Shown: positions 21,982 through 34,390 of the stretch, one piece after another | Numbering within the stretch: the stretch's first letter is position 1 | Layout of the letters: each line of letters opens with the position of its first letter | Assembly (NCBI GenBank): GCA_037903475.1 | Contig: JBAJFG010000076.1 | Span: 186,001-250,000 of the forward strand | Length of the DNA stretch: 64,000 nt | Source: Ancylostoma caninum | Taxonomy: Eukaryota > Nematoda > Chromadorea > Rhabditida > Ancylostomatidae | Direction of reading: 5' to 3' | The notes under the pieces: model-generated | Databases searched by the model: none | Told to the model about the DNA's origin: nothing | Seen by the model: the letters and a program-made list of their open reading frames with translations, nothing else | Translations under genes and position numbers: made by a program

Positions 21982-23663
21982 CTGAGAAACGTGGAAATGT
22001 TGTTAATTTCAACGCGGCGCTACTGTAGCTCAGGAATTCTGCATTAGTGCGTCAAATTTTTTCCACCCTTTTTATCGATCGTATCGATCTCTTTTGTGTA
22101 CCACTCTCATTTACGGGTCACGTTGTTCCCCCCTCGCCTCCCCATCTTCGTAAGAGGCGTTTGCTAGTAGAGAGGGCTTTATACCTCCCATTATTATGCG
22201 AATTAGGGGTGAAAGTATTGTTGTTTTGCTTAAGTTACTCAATTACTCGTTTTTTTTTTCATGTTCAAATTCATAGTATCTTGTGCTTGTCCTTTCTCAT
22301 ATATTCTCTTCATTTTCGCATCATCCCGTCAACCGCTGACGGTTTTATGAAGTGGTGAAAGAAGAGGATAGAAGACAAAGGACTGTCATAGATAGTCGTG
22401 AGCATGATTATATTCGGATAAATGTGTTTAGTGAAACTCTTTAACAGATTAGTTACAGAGTGTCCGACTTCACATAGACCTTAGCAAGTCCTAGGACGCT
22501 AAGGTTTTACCACTATCAAAGTTGGCAGCAGATTTTGCAAAGATTTAGCCACACATTAACAGAATAATAAAAGATGACTCGTCTTGGGGTTCGCATTCTT
22601 CGAAAATTTTACTCTGGACCTCAATCAAGGAGGCTATTCGATGCCCTGATCACGCTATCTCCTTTTTCGAAAGTTCACAGTGGAAATAATGTGAATGAGA
22701 GAAAATGGAGTCTTCGACAATGTCACACGTTGGCTTCCCTACTTCCTTCCCATTGCTCCTACTCGAGTAGGGGAGATAGCAAAAAAAATAGCAAAAAAAA
22801 TAGCAACCGGCCGCTGCAATTGTCTGAGTCAGGGAACTCAAAAACCGTGTTTTGCATGAGACTGAAAGATGCAAATCCCACGATTAAGACATGCGTGCTC
22901 ATGCAAAACAGGTTTTTTTAATCAATAGTTCTATACCAGCAATAATCAATCCATGCAAAACCAGTGCATACCCATGGACATGCATGGGTTTTGCGTGGCC
23001 TTCGCATGGGTTTTGCATGGTCATGCATACATACGTCATTGTGCGTTCTGTGTCGAATTTGCACCGGATTTTTGGAGACGCATGGGTGTGCACGGGTTTT
23101 GCATGGATTTAACCATTGCTGGTATAGAACTATTGATTAAGAAATTGCATGTCTTAATCGTGGGATTTGCATCTTTCAATCCTATGCGAAACACGGTTTT
23201 TGAGTTTCCTGAGTAGACTTTAGAGCACCGGCTTCTGTTATGCTCCGATATTATATGTTGTATTAGAAGCCCAACAAGTCTTGGATTTACACGATCCGCG
23301 CTTATCATCCACGTTATCGCCCAAGAACGAACGTGAGATGAGGTGAAGGGGGCGTGGCAGTCGCGTAGTAGCCGTTCCCAATCGATAAGTCAGCATCATT
23401 CGCTGCTGTTCGTGGGCTTGGGTGTTGTTTGTGGAGCTTGTTTGGTTTGTAGCCTACTACTCTCGATCTTCTGCACTTCCTTACCCACTTCGCCTTTGAT
23501 TTCCATTCGATCCGGAGCTAGATAAAAACACATCCAGTCGAATGTTAATTAGCTGGTTCCTGCTATATTTCGAATAACGTGATCTCTTTCGGTGTTGTGA
23601 TTCACTTTCGCGCTTCATACTATTATGTTTAGGTTCATTCTCTTATTCGGGTACGATATCAAG
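21982..23663. other. Divergent intergenic region between taf-11 and the next gene
   Basis: This stretch should hold the promoters of both flanking genes. It contains the foldback at 22830-23211. A plus-strand frame starting at 22574 (MTRLGVRILRKFYS, basic and amphipathic, mitochondrial-presequence-like) runs into the foldback; with no follow-on exon it is not called as a gene. Confidence 0.4.
22830..23211. mobile_element. Near-complete palindrome (foldback element), 382 bp
   Basis: The left end (from CAGGGAACTCAAAAACCGTG) and right end (to CACGGTTTTTGAGTTTCCTG) are inverted, and similarity continues inward for about 120-150 bp per arm, including GATGCAAATCCCACGATTAA and CAATAGTTCTATACCAGCAA. 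The centre is built of repeated ATGCATGGGTTTTGC words. A diverged copy is at 57054-57314. Confidence 0.85.
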
Positions 23664-26600
23664 ATGACTGATACGAAAGAGGCGACAGATGTGGCTATTG
23701 TTGATGCTGCTGAGGTATTTTCATCAGTATCCTTTCTAAATATGGTTATGAGTCTATGTCGGATATGTTTAGCAGTGGGAGGAGAATACAGCTGTTATGT
23801 ATCCATTCCCAGCGGTCTTTACTCTGATGTTCTGGGTGGTACATTTGGCGGGAAATTGTACTTGCCTATACATTCTTCGCGGTAAAATTTTGCTGGGCGA
23901 TACTTCTTGGGGAATAAGTGATAAAGTTATTAGTCGATGTAAAAAGCTGGAAAGGATGTTGGTGGGACAGATTTCCCCTGTTTCGCCAGGCGAAGGGCGC
24001 GCTGCATTTGACTGTTTCTTAAGATTAGTTAGAGGTTTAGTCATCGAGTATATGAACAGGAATGGTGCAGTTGATAGGGCAACGGATATCGGAGTTTAGT
24101 GTCATGATAAGTTTCTCAGTGGTTTCGAAATGTTTGCTCGGTTGATACCTTCGTAAGAACCCCGAAAACAACTTGTCGACAAGCATTTGGCGAGCAAGTA
24201 TCTGATCGCATCTGAATTTTGTTTTTCCAAAAGCTTGTCGACAACTTTGTTTTAAACTTCCTTGTCGACAACTTGTTCGCTCAAACGTTTGTCGAAAACT
24301 TGTTTTTTCTCTTCCTTGTCAACAAGTTGTTGGGAGAAAAGTTTATCGACAATTTGGTTTTGGGTGGCTTGACGACGTTAAACTTGTCGACAACGATTTG
24401 CTAGTTAAAAGCTTGTTTGCAAGTTGTTTTTGGGCAAAGCTGGGCCGACAACTTGTTTTGGGGGTTGTGAGCCTTTGGTTGGCAATACATTTGGTGGGGA
24501 TTTATGTATGGCAGTAGAATTGGCGGGCTTTGCCGGTTAGCTTGAGGCTCGTTTGCTGGACAAGCAAACGATGTCTACAAAATGCAAGTCGCTCAACATC
24601 AGTATAGACACTCTACTATCCAATATAATTTATCCATCAAGGTGCTCATTGGTTGGTATCAGTGTGATGTGCCGCCGATATGAAATAAGAATATGTGATG
24701 CTACAGATCGTGGATCTGCTCCAGTTGGAAAAATATGCCAGGTTACAGATAAATATGTCCTGGTGTGAGACGGTTGAATACACTTACAGGGCATTCACCT
24801 CGGAGTAAACATCGCGTTGCAGTACTGATGTGCAGTGCTGATCCATTCCAATAGATCAAATTCTCAATCGAAAGACTACGTGCGAGTGGTTTTTAGAGGT
24901 CCAGACGTAGCCTTTCGATTGAGAATTTGATCTTTTGGAATGAATCAGCTCGCGCGCGTATTGCAACCCGATATTTACTCCGAGGTGGATGCCCTGTACC
25001 CGTTAATAACCTTTTCTGGATAGCAAAATATCCGAACCACACCGAGCGCGTTTGTCCGACCGGATAAAGTACATGGGTCAAGGCATATGGCCAAGAATGC
25101 ATGATCTGCTGAGGATTCCTCTTTTGCGAATTTGATGTAAGGAAAGAAACTCGCATTATGGAAAACAGGGCACTCACTGCTCAGCACTGGATGGTCATCA
25201 TTGGACCTACGCGAGATTGGACGCAACTTTTTTGATTAGAAAAAGAGATCCACTAACCGAAATGGTTTTTTTTTAACCGGTCAGGAAGTGCGGTGGTTGG
25301 AGCCGTAATGAGCGCCTTTTCAAATTAGAGCAGTTATTAATGCACGAGTGCTACCAACATTAGACACATTTAACGCGCAGTTATTGGCATCTTTATCTAT
25401 TTACAGAAAGTGCAGACTGAGGTGAAACCGGAAGATGCGAACAAACCGCCAGCCGAAAATGGAGAGGAAACAAAGGAACAAGCTAACACTGCCGAGAAGT
25501 ACGTGGTATAGTTTTTCTTGTTTGGTTGTGGAAATCATTGTTAAAAATTGTTCAGTGGTGAATCGGGTGGAAATACAGAGAAAGCAGGTGAAGCCAATGA
25601 AGTTTCGGATGATCCAAATGCTTGGAAGCCACACGTTCGTTTCTTTCAGTTTCCATTTCCCTTTGTTGTATCCAAAAATTGATTCCCTTTCAGGAAGACG
25701 AAAACTCCAGCTTTGCTAAAACAACGACTGAGAACGAAGGAGAAGGAGAAACTGCGAAGACTGAGAATGAAGGGGGCGAGGAAACGACTGAGAAGAAGCG
25801 AACTTACAATGTAAACAAACAAGTAGTCTTCTGAGGTTCTGCATACAATTTGTGACATTTCAGAGAAAAGTTGTCCGCTTGCCCAAGGATGTGTTTGATT
25901 TCATGGCTAGAATTGAAGAGGACGGAACTGTGAGGTTTAACCTCACCCAGCTAGGAGTATTCTACCTGAATGAGCTGAAATTTATGGGCACCAATGTAGG
26001 TCTTCTATTTAGTTTATTCTTCTTGATTGTTCACATCCATCTGAGAGATAGTGTCACTTGCTTTTATTGTTCGTTTAAGGTGGATGCTTTGAAATGGGAC
26101 ACTGCAGAAGTGCCTCTTTTAAACGTGAGCATTCCACCCACAGCGCAGGGCGATCCTACTCTTATTGTGGAGTAGGTTTTTTTTTCTGTGGTCATCTAAT
26201 TTGTTTGCCGAGACATTAATTTTCAATGCTTCACGAAGAAATTCTTTTAGTCATTTTTCGAGTGATCCTGAAGTTCGCGAGGCTCAGGAAGTACGTCTGA
26301 AAGGAATTCTAGAGGTTAGTCGGTTCAAAAACACAATTTCTTTGCAACATAATAGCATTGCGAAACTTTTTTTTTCTTAGAATCGAGAGAAGCTGAAGCA
26401 GATCTACGCGTCTGGTGAAAAGGTTTGTCAGTCTAGTTTTGAACTCCATAAAGCGAAAGCAAAGTGCTGTGACATTCTCTACATTTTTGTGTCCAGATAC
26501 TGCCTGCTGATGGAATTGATAGAAAAGCCGCAAAACGCCAAAGGAAAAGAGAGAGGAGAGAAGAAAGGAGGAAATTGCAAGAGGCCGAGCAGAATGTTGC

Positions 26601-29600
26601 AGGAAAGACCCAGGGCGTTGAAACAAAGTACGTTTCAAGAACACCAATTATAGTTCTTGTTAGTATTTGGAATAGATTTTTAGTGTTTAGGATGAAGAGA
26701 AACAGTCTCTAAAGGAGATTGAATCCGCATGCTTTCTAGAGCGTTCCCGTAATTTTCGCATCTGTTAGAGAAGGTGTTCTCTTTCAGAATATTATGGGGA
26801 TATGTGCAGATCAACTTGAAAAATTGACTCATGAGGGCCTATTCGCAGCCACATGGCGAGTTCGTTGGGAAGTAAGCGTGCAGTCACCTGCACAGCCTTG
26901 CACTGAACAACGAATTATCGCCGTGTCTTCTCGATCGTGCTTCTTTACAGTGAAAACATCCTAAAGTACGAGTTACAGTTGATATCCGAGAACTCTTCTC
27001 GATAGATATCCAAGAGCGCTGGTTCTTGCCTGATTATCCCACATCGCATGGATGTGCTTCTTTTATAAGGAAGTTAAGAAAAAAGGGTAACGCTGAGGTG
27101 TGGAAGAACACTTTCTTCTAATTATTTCAGTGCATGAGTTTAGATGGAGAAGAGATCGGGCAGTTTTCCAGGTATTGTTTACATGTACCTTGTACGGGAA
27201 TATCACCAATGTCGTTGGAGCTGGCACGGATGAAAGTGGGGACTGAAGCGTGCTGAACTTCAGCTTCATCTCGAACATTCGCGTGGTTGAGCTGAGTCAG
27301 CAAACCACGATATCGAGCTTCATTCCGATACATCCCTGCTGTTTCGTTACCAGCGGCATCAATCAAAAACATACCGTTCTGTGTCCCATGACAGCATTTA
27401 CTAGATTTGTTCGTTCTCTGTCTTTTACACTTAAGCAGAGCAGGACACATTCGGGACTTCTGGTCGCACTTCGTTGCCCTCAAGTTGAATGTGTGAGAGT
27501 TCGAAGTTGTGATGTATGGTCAACTAAACGAATGACGTCGTAAACGATCGTTACTGTGCTGATGAAGCTGGTCCTCTTAAATATTCAGCCCACCAGAGAC
27601 ATCCGGAGGTGTTCCGAGAACACATTCGGATCTTGTCACTACCAATAAACTCTGAATCAGCGATCTCCTTATGGGATCCTCACGTGTTTGACCATCATAT
27701 GAGTTAATGAACATTTATATGTTGAGTGAAGTATGGTAAACTGGTAAACTACAGGTATCACGCGGAATTGACGAATTGTACTAGTCGTTGTGGGCTCAAC
27801 AATAGCTTCATAGCAGTCAGTTGTTCAAATGGGTCCGTGCTGTTTTCCCTTCCTTATAAGATTGTGAGGTTCTGTGGGTTATCGCGAACGCGCGATAGCA
27901 CATGGAGAATTGGGTTTGGCAGAGTTCGAACTGGTCGGCATAATTCGTCCTTCAACCCAAGTCCGCCGCTTTAATGTAAGAGCTGTATTTATGTGCTCTT
28001 CCGTGGTGCACAGATGGAGGTTTGCGGCCCATCACCGATGTGGACGCAACACTTACATCTGTCCTTAGAAGCGAGCGTGGCTTGGAAATTTGGGGTGGTT
28101 TGTGACCACCTTGACGTGGGGCCCAGCTTCTGGATTAAACCTTTGCTGACCAGAACTGGTTATTCTCGAAGAATACATAAGAAAAAACAAGTTGATGGAG
28201 AAAAATAACAGCACGGAGCCATTTAACAGCCCAATGTTTCTCAACTGCTGTGTGGCTAAAATTATCCGTTGATCGAAAGCAATAAATCTAGAATCTTGAA
28301 CTATCGGCTGTTAGAAGAATCTCATGAAGAAGAGTTCTTGGAAGTCGATATTCGAGTACATATGTTGCGTTACAAATGCAAATAATGCAGATAGTGTAGC
28401 TATTCAGTTACTTGAAAGAAAGATCAGGTCAGATAAGTTCTTTCTACTTTTCCACGCGACAAATCTTTCATCCGAACCATGATCAGAGGAGTAATTCTCT
28501 AGGAGTGCAGCTTATTTGGTATCCGAACTTTCCGAAATTTGTGTTTCTAAATTCATGCTGCAACATTTTTTGAAGTTGTACATGAAAAGATAGCATCGAA
28601 TTCATGTCGCGATGTTGTCTTTCAAATGCCCACTGCAATCTTATGCAAGAGAACTTTATTCTTGTGGGAATAGTCATTGTGTGGATCAACCGTTTTGTTC
28701 CTGGTGTAACCAACCTGCGCACTCGTTAGATCCACTGAAATGACGATTCAGTCGACGGAGTGCTGACGGTGTTTGAAGCCGTTTTCCAGTTGGCCCTGTC
28801 CACACGTGTCCCTAAGGGATTGTAATAGTGTGTATGTTGTCGAATTTTCAGAAAGCGTTCGGCAGAAAACAGTGATTCATCAACGACATTAGAAGGCGGC
28901 GTTGCCGCAAAGCAACCTCGCTTGGATGCTAGTGCTGGAAAAAGTGAGTCATTCTATGTAGCCCAGACGGTACTGGTGGAATTCCCGGATAGAATATAAA
29001 AAGAAAGGGTTCGTTATTTTTGTGGCTCGTACTCCTAAGCAAGCTTTCACTGCTGGTGAGGCTTGTTGTTGACTTCTGAAATGGTCTGACATCGGACAAT
29101 GTCGAGATCTGTTGGAAGTTGACGTCTGGATAACGAACCATCGACGTTCATATAATTTTGTGATACATTGCATGACTTTCCTGGTTTTGTGAGCGTTTGT
29201 GCTGGTTGATATCACGCACTTTCACTTCATTACCGGAATGTCTGACAACTGCAAGCGTTCGGCACTCTTTGCTTCTTTTCGCCCTACCAGGGCCTCCCTT
29301 ACACGAGGGAGCTCGTCGATTTCCCACCTAAACCAGTTTTTAAGGGCACGGTCTTACCTCACTCTGAAATTTATTTGAAAGAAGTGATTTCTAGGCGGCC
29401 TTGATTTCAATGGTATACATGGATCTGCACACCAATGCAAAACGCCCTACTCCCGGGTCGGAAATAAATAGAGGGGGTGGCGGGCATTTCCTTTCCGTTC
29501 GAGAGATATGTCTCGGATGCGACCCGTTCCTGTACATCTCTCCTGTCCGCTGTGCCATGCAGTGTCCTGCTGGGTAAACATCTGCAGGCCGCTCTAAAAA

Positions 29601-31538
29601 CGGGCACCCAAAGATGAGCCTGTGGGTATTTCAACAAATTTACATGTGTTTCATTGAAATCAGCTTCTCTTGAAGGAGCCGATGTCGCTAGAATCTCAAT
29701 CACTAGGGTGAGGTATAACTCTGCCTTTAAAAAACAGTACGTTTAACAGTTTGATGGCATAAACATATTAGTAACTGTATTGTCATCAGCTCTCAGACTT
29801 TGCTTTCCATTACTCAAGGTTTTCTTCTTTAGCGTTCCCCAAGAAGAATGGAGGACCACAGTCTGGAAGCGGAGTGCAACCTGCGAAACAGAATGGCTCG
29901 AAAATTGCTGGACCAAAAGGCGCCGGGGCTAAAAAGAGACCTCTAATAACACCGAAGAGAAATCCCTTCAATGAGTGGCAGACTGGTCCCGCTTACTTTG
30001 GTGGCGGAGCTGCTGGCAGGGATCGTTTCCGTCCAAAACCACTACCGTTCCAAGATGTGGGTTTGTTTTGGTATATGCGGATGCTCTATGTCCTTCCAAC
30101 TATTCCACTTTTTTAGGCACGTTCTAGAGAAATACCTTCACTTTTCTCGGCGAGATCTGGTCCAGCTGCCGTTTCTCCGTGGTCAAGGCCTCCTTATCAG
30201 GAGTACGTGATTTTTCTCCCCAACTACTGTAGTACATTGTTAATTAGCTCTTCGTCAGGGATATGAACAAGTTGGAACAAGTGATGCGTCGAGCTGCTCA
30301 CGATAATTCGTCATCTTTTGAAGCAGTAAGACAGGTGGAGAGACTTGGCCTCGGATCCGCTATGGGGGCAATGTTGAATTCTGTAACTGACAGGGTATGA
30401 ATGGGTTCTCATTTCTTGAGATGACCCTATTTCACTTGCATTCTAGGCAACTTTTTTGAGTAGTGTCCTTACCGGAATGTTTCGGGTATACTTCAAAAGT
30501 TTTGATGGTCAGCTACTTTGATTTCAGGACATGCCTATGAACCCATATAACGATGTCCCGTCTCGACAGATGCCGTCTTTGGTTGATCAGGCTTTTAGTC
30601 GGTGAGTTGTTCATTTGTGAGGTTCTGGATTGGGGATGAGTTTCTCATTCGATTTGACATCCGATTCACAGTAGATAAATGGGTTTTCTTAATTTGTTTT
30701 ATGGTACAAGATTATTTTTTCACTGTTTATTGTTTATACACGTTTTCTCCCATTATTGGTGAGAAAAAGTTGGATGCTAATTCACGGCCGCCAATAGTGT
30801 ATTTCTGCTACAGCCGCCGTGATGAACCACTTGGTCCTCGATATGGTGACGAGCCGTATGGAGTCGGTCGTTATGCAGGTGGCAGGGACCCACCAATTCG
30901 AGATATCAGTGGCTTTGTCGAGCCACTCGATGAGTTTGCTGAGAGGTACATCGTCGTCCTTTTTTCTTTTTTTTGAGCAGCACTGTTTCTTTTTTCGCTA
31001 ATAATATGGTTGTTTGTTGGAACATTTGGAAAATTCTGGTATTTTCAGCCCTCGTAAAGGGGGATACCCTCCGGTGGAGCGTATCACATATCCTACAATG
31101 GGTGGTGGTGGTTCCGGCGGTCGTGGAAATGCTCCACCGGTAAGTACACATTACTCTTACCATATTTTCGCTTGTAGCTACCGTCTGGTTCAGTAATTGA
31201 ATTGAATCTTGTTTTTAGTACGGTCAGTCATACTCGGCGTTTGCCAGAGAGAATTTCGGGCAGGGTATGGAGTACGGAGGTGGAGCAAGGTAAGATATAC
31301 TTAACAGTTTGGGCATTTGTGGTTTTGGTTTAAATTCAACTATCGGTTTGAATTTGAAACAGTTGTCGTCAGTATTTCTGTGTGAAGGAATCTGGGGCGA
31401 TAAACGATGTCTTTGGAAACAAAATGATTAATTTTTTTTTGGTACATTTCATTAGCATCATTAGTAAATGTATTCCGTATGCACATTTTATTAAGGCCTC
31501 GTAGTGTGAGCCCCTACGGAAGAAAGTTCTACAGATAA
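23664..31538 (+). CDS. Uncharacterised RG/PY-rich, probably nuclear protein (18 exons)
   Basis: Exons: 23664-23714, 25407-25498, 25556-25634, 25694-25810, 25864-25995, 26080-26171, 26251-26314, 26381-26422, 26497-26627, 28852-28943, 29833-30056, 30117-30202, 30259-30394, 30528-30601, 30814-30945, 31049-31139, 31219-31289, 31496-31538; all phases match, 582 residues. The N-terminus is acidic (Glu/Thr-rich, 1-113). Residues about 114-266 form the only globular-looking block, from RKVVRLPKDVFDFMARIEED and TVRFNLTQLGVFYLNELKFM to a very basic helix (RKAAKRQRKREREERRK) that could be a nuclear localisation signal or coiled coil. The C-terminal half is Gly/Arg/Pro/Tyr-rich and ends RPRSVSPYGRKFYR. 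Such composition suits an RNA- or chromatin-associated protein. I do not recognise the family; function is unassigned. Confidence 0.88.
24172..24455. repeat. Array of TTGTCGACAA palindromes
   Basis: CTTGTCGACAAC or close variants recur about every 25-50 bp at 24172, 24233, 24261, 24288, 24315, 24341, 24383, 24411 and 24447, separated by T/G-rich spacers. It lies in intron 1 (23715-25406) of the RG/PY-rich gene. Irregular spacing distinguishes it from a simple tandem repeat. Confidence 0.7.
24785..24998. mobile_element. TA-flanked foldback MITE with nested hairpin
   Basis: The ends CAGGGCATTCACCTCGGAGT (24787) and ACTCCGAGGTGGATGCCCTG (to 24996) are inverted and bordered by TA. A second, inner inverted pair (CAATAGATCAAATTCTCAAT then CGAAAG / CTTTCGATTGAGAATTTGAT) occupies about 24842-24944. 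It is in intron 1 of the RG/PY-rich gene. Confidence 0.8.
26628..28851. other. Large intron, no gene recognised
   Basis: A 2.2-kb intron of the RG/PY-rich gene. It contains moderately long frames on both strands near 27127-27543 without a recognisable domain or splice structure. No inverted-repeat element was identified. Confidence 0.4.
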
Positions 31539-31865
31539 TATTCAACGCATCAATGAATCTCTCTGTGGATGAGCGTGTATCCATATCCTATGTGTTGTAT
31601 TTGTTGTTGTAATTTAGTTTTCATCAACTTCTGCTACCGGCTTTGTAAAATACATGATTTTTTTCGTATATTATTCCACACATTGTTGAGTTACAGTTCC
31701 TGGAATCAACCTCATCTTGTGAAGTGTTCGTTGTTGTCCCATTTAATAATTTATCTCAACATTAACATCTACAATACAATTGGTAAAAATTCTCCTCCTG
31801 GAAGGAATCATAATTATGTACAACTGAAGTATGAGCTGTAATGTGAAGCGGATAACTGAAAGAAA

Positions 31866-31871
31866 AATAAA
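31866..31871 (+). terminator. Polyadenylation signal candidate
   Basis: AATAAA 328 bp downstream of the stop of the RG/PY-rich gene, in the string GAAAAATAAAGTTGAGG. A second AATAAA lies about 80 bp further on. Confidence 0.5.
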
Positions 31872-32574
31872 GTTGAGGAGCAACCGTCCTATGCGTCGCT
31901 ATGGATCACAGATGAAACAAGTTACAGTACAAACAAACAACAAGTAATAAATGCACACAGTGTGAAGAATTCAATGCGAATATTTGTGAACACCCATACC
32001 ACATCCATCAAGGATGTCAGTTTCGTCATAGAAACGAAATTTACGCGCAGACAACAGAATCGAAGCTCTCCAGCGCTAACATAAAAATCTATGGGTAGCC
32101 CGTGGGGCGATAAATCGAGAAAAAGCCAAATAATGGGGGAGCGGAGAGCAGTTCAACAACGAACTGAAGTCAAAAGTTGTCGTTAGTGCTTGTGTGTGTC
32201 ATGCAGTTACCCGTGTGGTATGGCGTAGAGGTGCTACGGGGCTACGGTAGAATCTCGCCATCGTTGAACGAGACAGCTTCGAATATCTGTATACTCCTAC
32301 AGATGGGATTGCCGCACTCTCGCATATCCATCAGCGAGAGCGATGTGGGATGTAAGTCGCACACCAGCTGAACTCGTCCAATGCATTCGTAGCCACATCT
32401 GGAATCGGGGTAGAGATCTGAGTTGTTGGGGAAATTCTCCGGAAGAGAAATCCAGAAAATGCACCTTACAACTATTTTGGAAATGAGCTAAATACCTAGT
32501 TTTTCACAGAGCGACTACTGATTTTGTCAGTACCTGTGCCAGAAATAGAAATAAGTACAATTTTTATACCTCAG

Positions 32575-32719
32575 TAGGCGGGAGAGGATGGGTCGAGGGG
32601 GGAGCGTGTAGAAAAAGTGGGATCATTGCCGGATCCGGACGAAAAATAACAGTAAAAGCATTAACGTGAATTCGAAAGTCTGGCGACCCATTCCCCCCCC
32701 CCCTTTGCCTCCGCCACTG
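32575..32719. mobile_element. Decayed hAT-type remnant
   Basis: The right end reads GGCGACCCATTCCCCCC, then a C-run and CTCCGCCACTG, the complement of the CAGTGGCGG terminus of the hAT-type family at 10917-11209. The left end is degenerate. Confidence 0.5.
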
Positions 32720-33439
32720 CTCAGGAGCTGTAAGCCGGAGACTTCAAAAATTTTATTGTATTTTAACAGTTGAATCTATTATCTCTATTAAAAAATAAGG
32801 CGAGAAATACGGGTCAAAAGCTGATCCATCCGGATTTTCCAGGAAATCTACTTTTTTCTAAATAGATTCAAATTTGTCCCAAGTGGTTCATGGTGCTGGG
32901 ATGCAGGGGGATGGGAGGGGAGGAGAGAAGAGGAGTAAATGAGAGCTCACCGTTCTCCTGCATGTGAGGTAGAAAAAAGTGAATAATTGTCGGTAGTTTT
33001 AGGTAAAATAAGCAATGCAGGAGAGAAGTAGGGAGAAGAAGGTAGGCGGGGGGGGGGTGGACCAAGGAGAGGTGTAGCCAACACTGTAATAAAGTAGTCT
33101 TGAAACACCACAATGAGTAGTTTGAAACAAAATTGACTACATGAATAATTAAATCAATTTGCTCAATTTTAAGATAAAAAATCTGAAAATAGTGAAAACT
33201 GAAGCCGAAAATAAGAATTAAAAAGTTCGTTATATCATTACTACAGTTTCTTTCGTACTTTTTTTCATGAAATACGCTTCCTCGAACTTGTTGAACAGCC
33301 ATTGGTAATGAATGATGAAGAGGTCACTGTGAATTTAAATCACTAATGGCAAATGTCATATGTACTCTAAAATCGTTTACGGACATCTAATACCCAACCT
33401 CACTCCTGGCCAATCACGGCGGGCGCGTGGGGTGGTCCT

Positions 33440-34030
33440 TCTCAGGATTCGCTGCATGCTATACCGTTGAAAGACGATCTATTTGCCCAAATGGACGGTT
33501 TCAGATCTCGAAAGAGTCTCGAAACATTACAATGGATATCCTCGAAGTGTGAGGGAGTTCCAATCCTATACAGGCCAACTTGCTGAAGGACTGCCAGGCC
33601 TAAGCGATGCAGAAACTCGGCAGCAGAGAATCCACAGACGACCTCATCCAGAACCTTTCTGCTGCAGATTTTCTGGTTTGCTCGGCCTTGGCCTTTCTTG
33701 TAGAACTTGCACTGCTGCCTGGACAGGCTTCTGCGATCAAATGTTTTGTAATCGTCCCTTACTAGTATTGTCTGCCGCTTGCATGGGACCAGCCACGCTC
33801 CGTTGCAAATTGGGTATTAGATGTCCCGCAACCCTCTAGAATAATTGTAACATCGGAACAAAGGAATAGAAGTTCAGATAAGAGCATTCTATCATATATG
33901 TGGGCACAGTCCCATAACTTTCAATCAGAACAGTGCCTATCAGCGGAAACCATCCCACGTTCCTCATTTTTATCACAAACTCAATACAAGACCATTGTTT
34001 GCTTTCGAATCATCGACAAACCAACATTCA
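33440..34030 (+). pseudogene. Frame-broken coding-like stretch
   Basis: Three plus frames are open in succession: LKDDLFAQMDGFRSRKSLET about 33465-33570, then DDLIQNLSAADFLVCSALAF and ELALLPGQASAIKCF about 33630-33760, then after a stop WDQPRSVANWVLDVPQPSRI and onward to about 34020. The pattern suggests a decayed gene or retroelement with indels and stops. I could not assign a family, and chance is possible. Confidence 0.3.
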
Positions 34031-34066
34031 CATAATGGAAATGGCGTTCATCAATAAGTCGCTGAC

Positions 34067-34390
34067 TCAGAATCGCCTTTGTGGTCGCTTTTTCCGGAGA
34101 CCACGGTGCGAGAGAAGAGCGAAGGAACTATGTAGCCTAGACTCAAACCATTGGGGAAATTGATTAAAGAAACAAAAGTTCGGCCTAGGCGGTGAGCAAG
34201 AAAATTTCTGAAGGAGAGAGAAAACGGAGTATTTTGCATTTCTTAGAGGGATGAGAAAGCCTATCAGCATTCTCGACGCCGTACTCTGAACAGTTTCCAG
34301 TTCATTTGTTTTTTTTCTAATATGTACACTGAAAATAAGCCCAGGATTACTGCACTGCGGTAAGATCGCGTTGCAAACGACTGCGTGCAA
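34067..34390 (-). pseudogene. LINE-type reverse transcriptase C-terminal remnant
   Basis: The minus-strand frame includes FSVHIRKKTNELETVQSTAS and RMLIGF, resembling the segment after the RT core in CR1/RTE-like elements (hydrophobic-S-P-H-x-x-K-D-I-x-x-L-E-x-V-Q-R). Only this portion is present. Confidence 0.45.

Noticed and set aside
22899..23308. His/Met/Cys-rich ORFs on both strands
   Set aside because: They fall inside the palindromic element and its repeated ATGCATGGGTTTTGC words.
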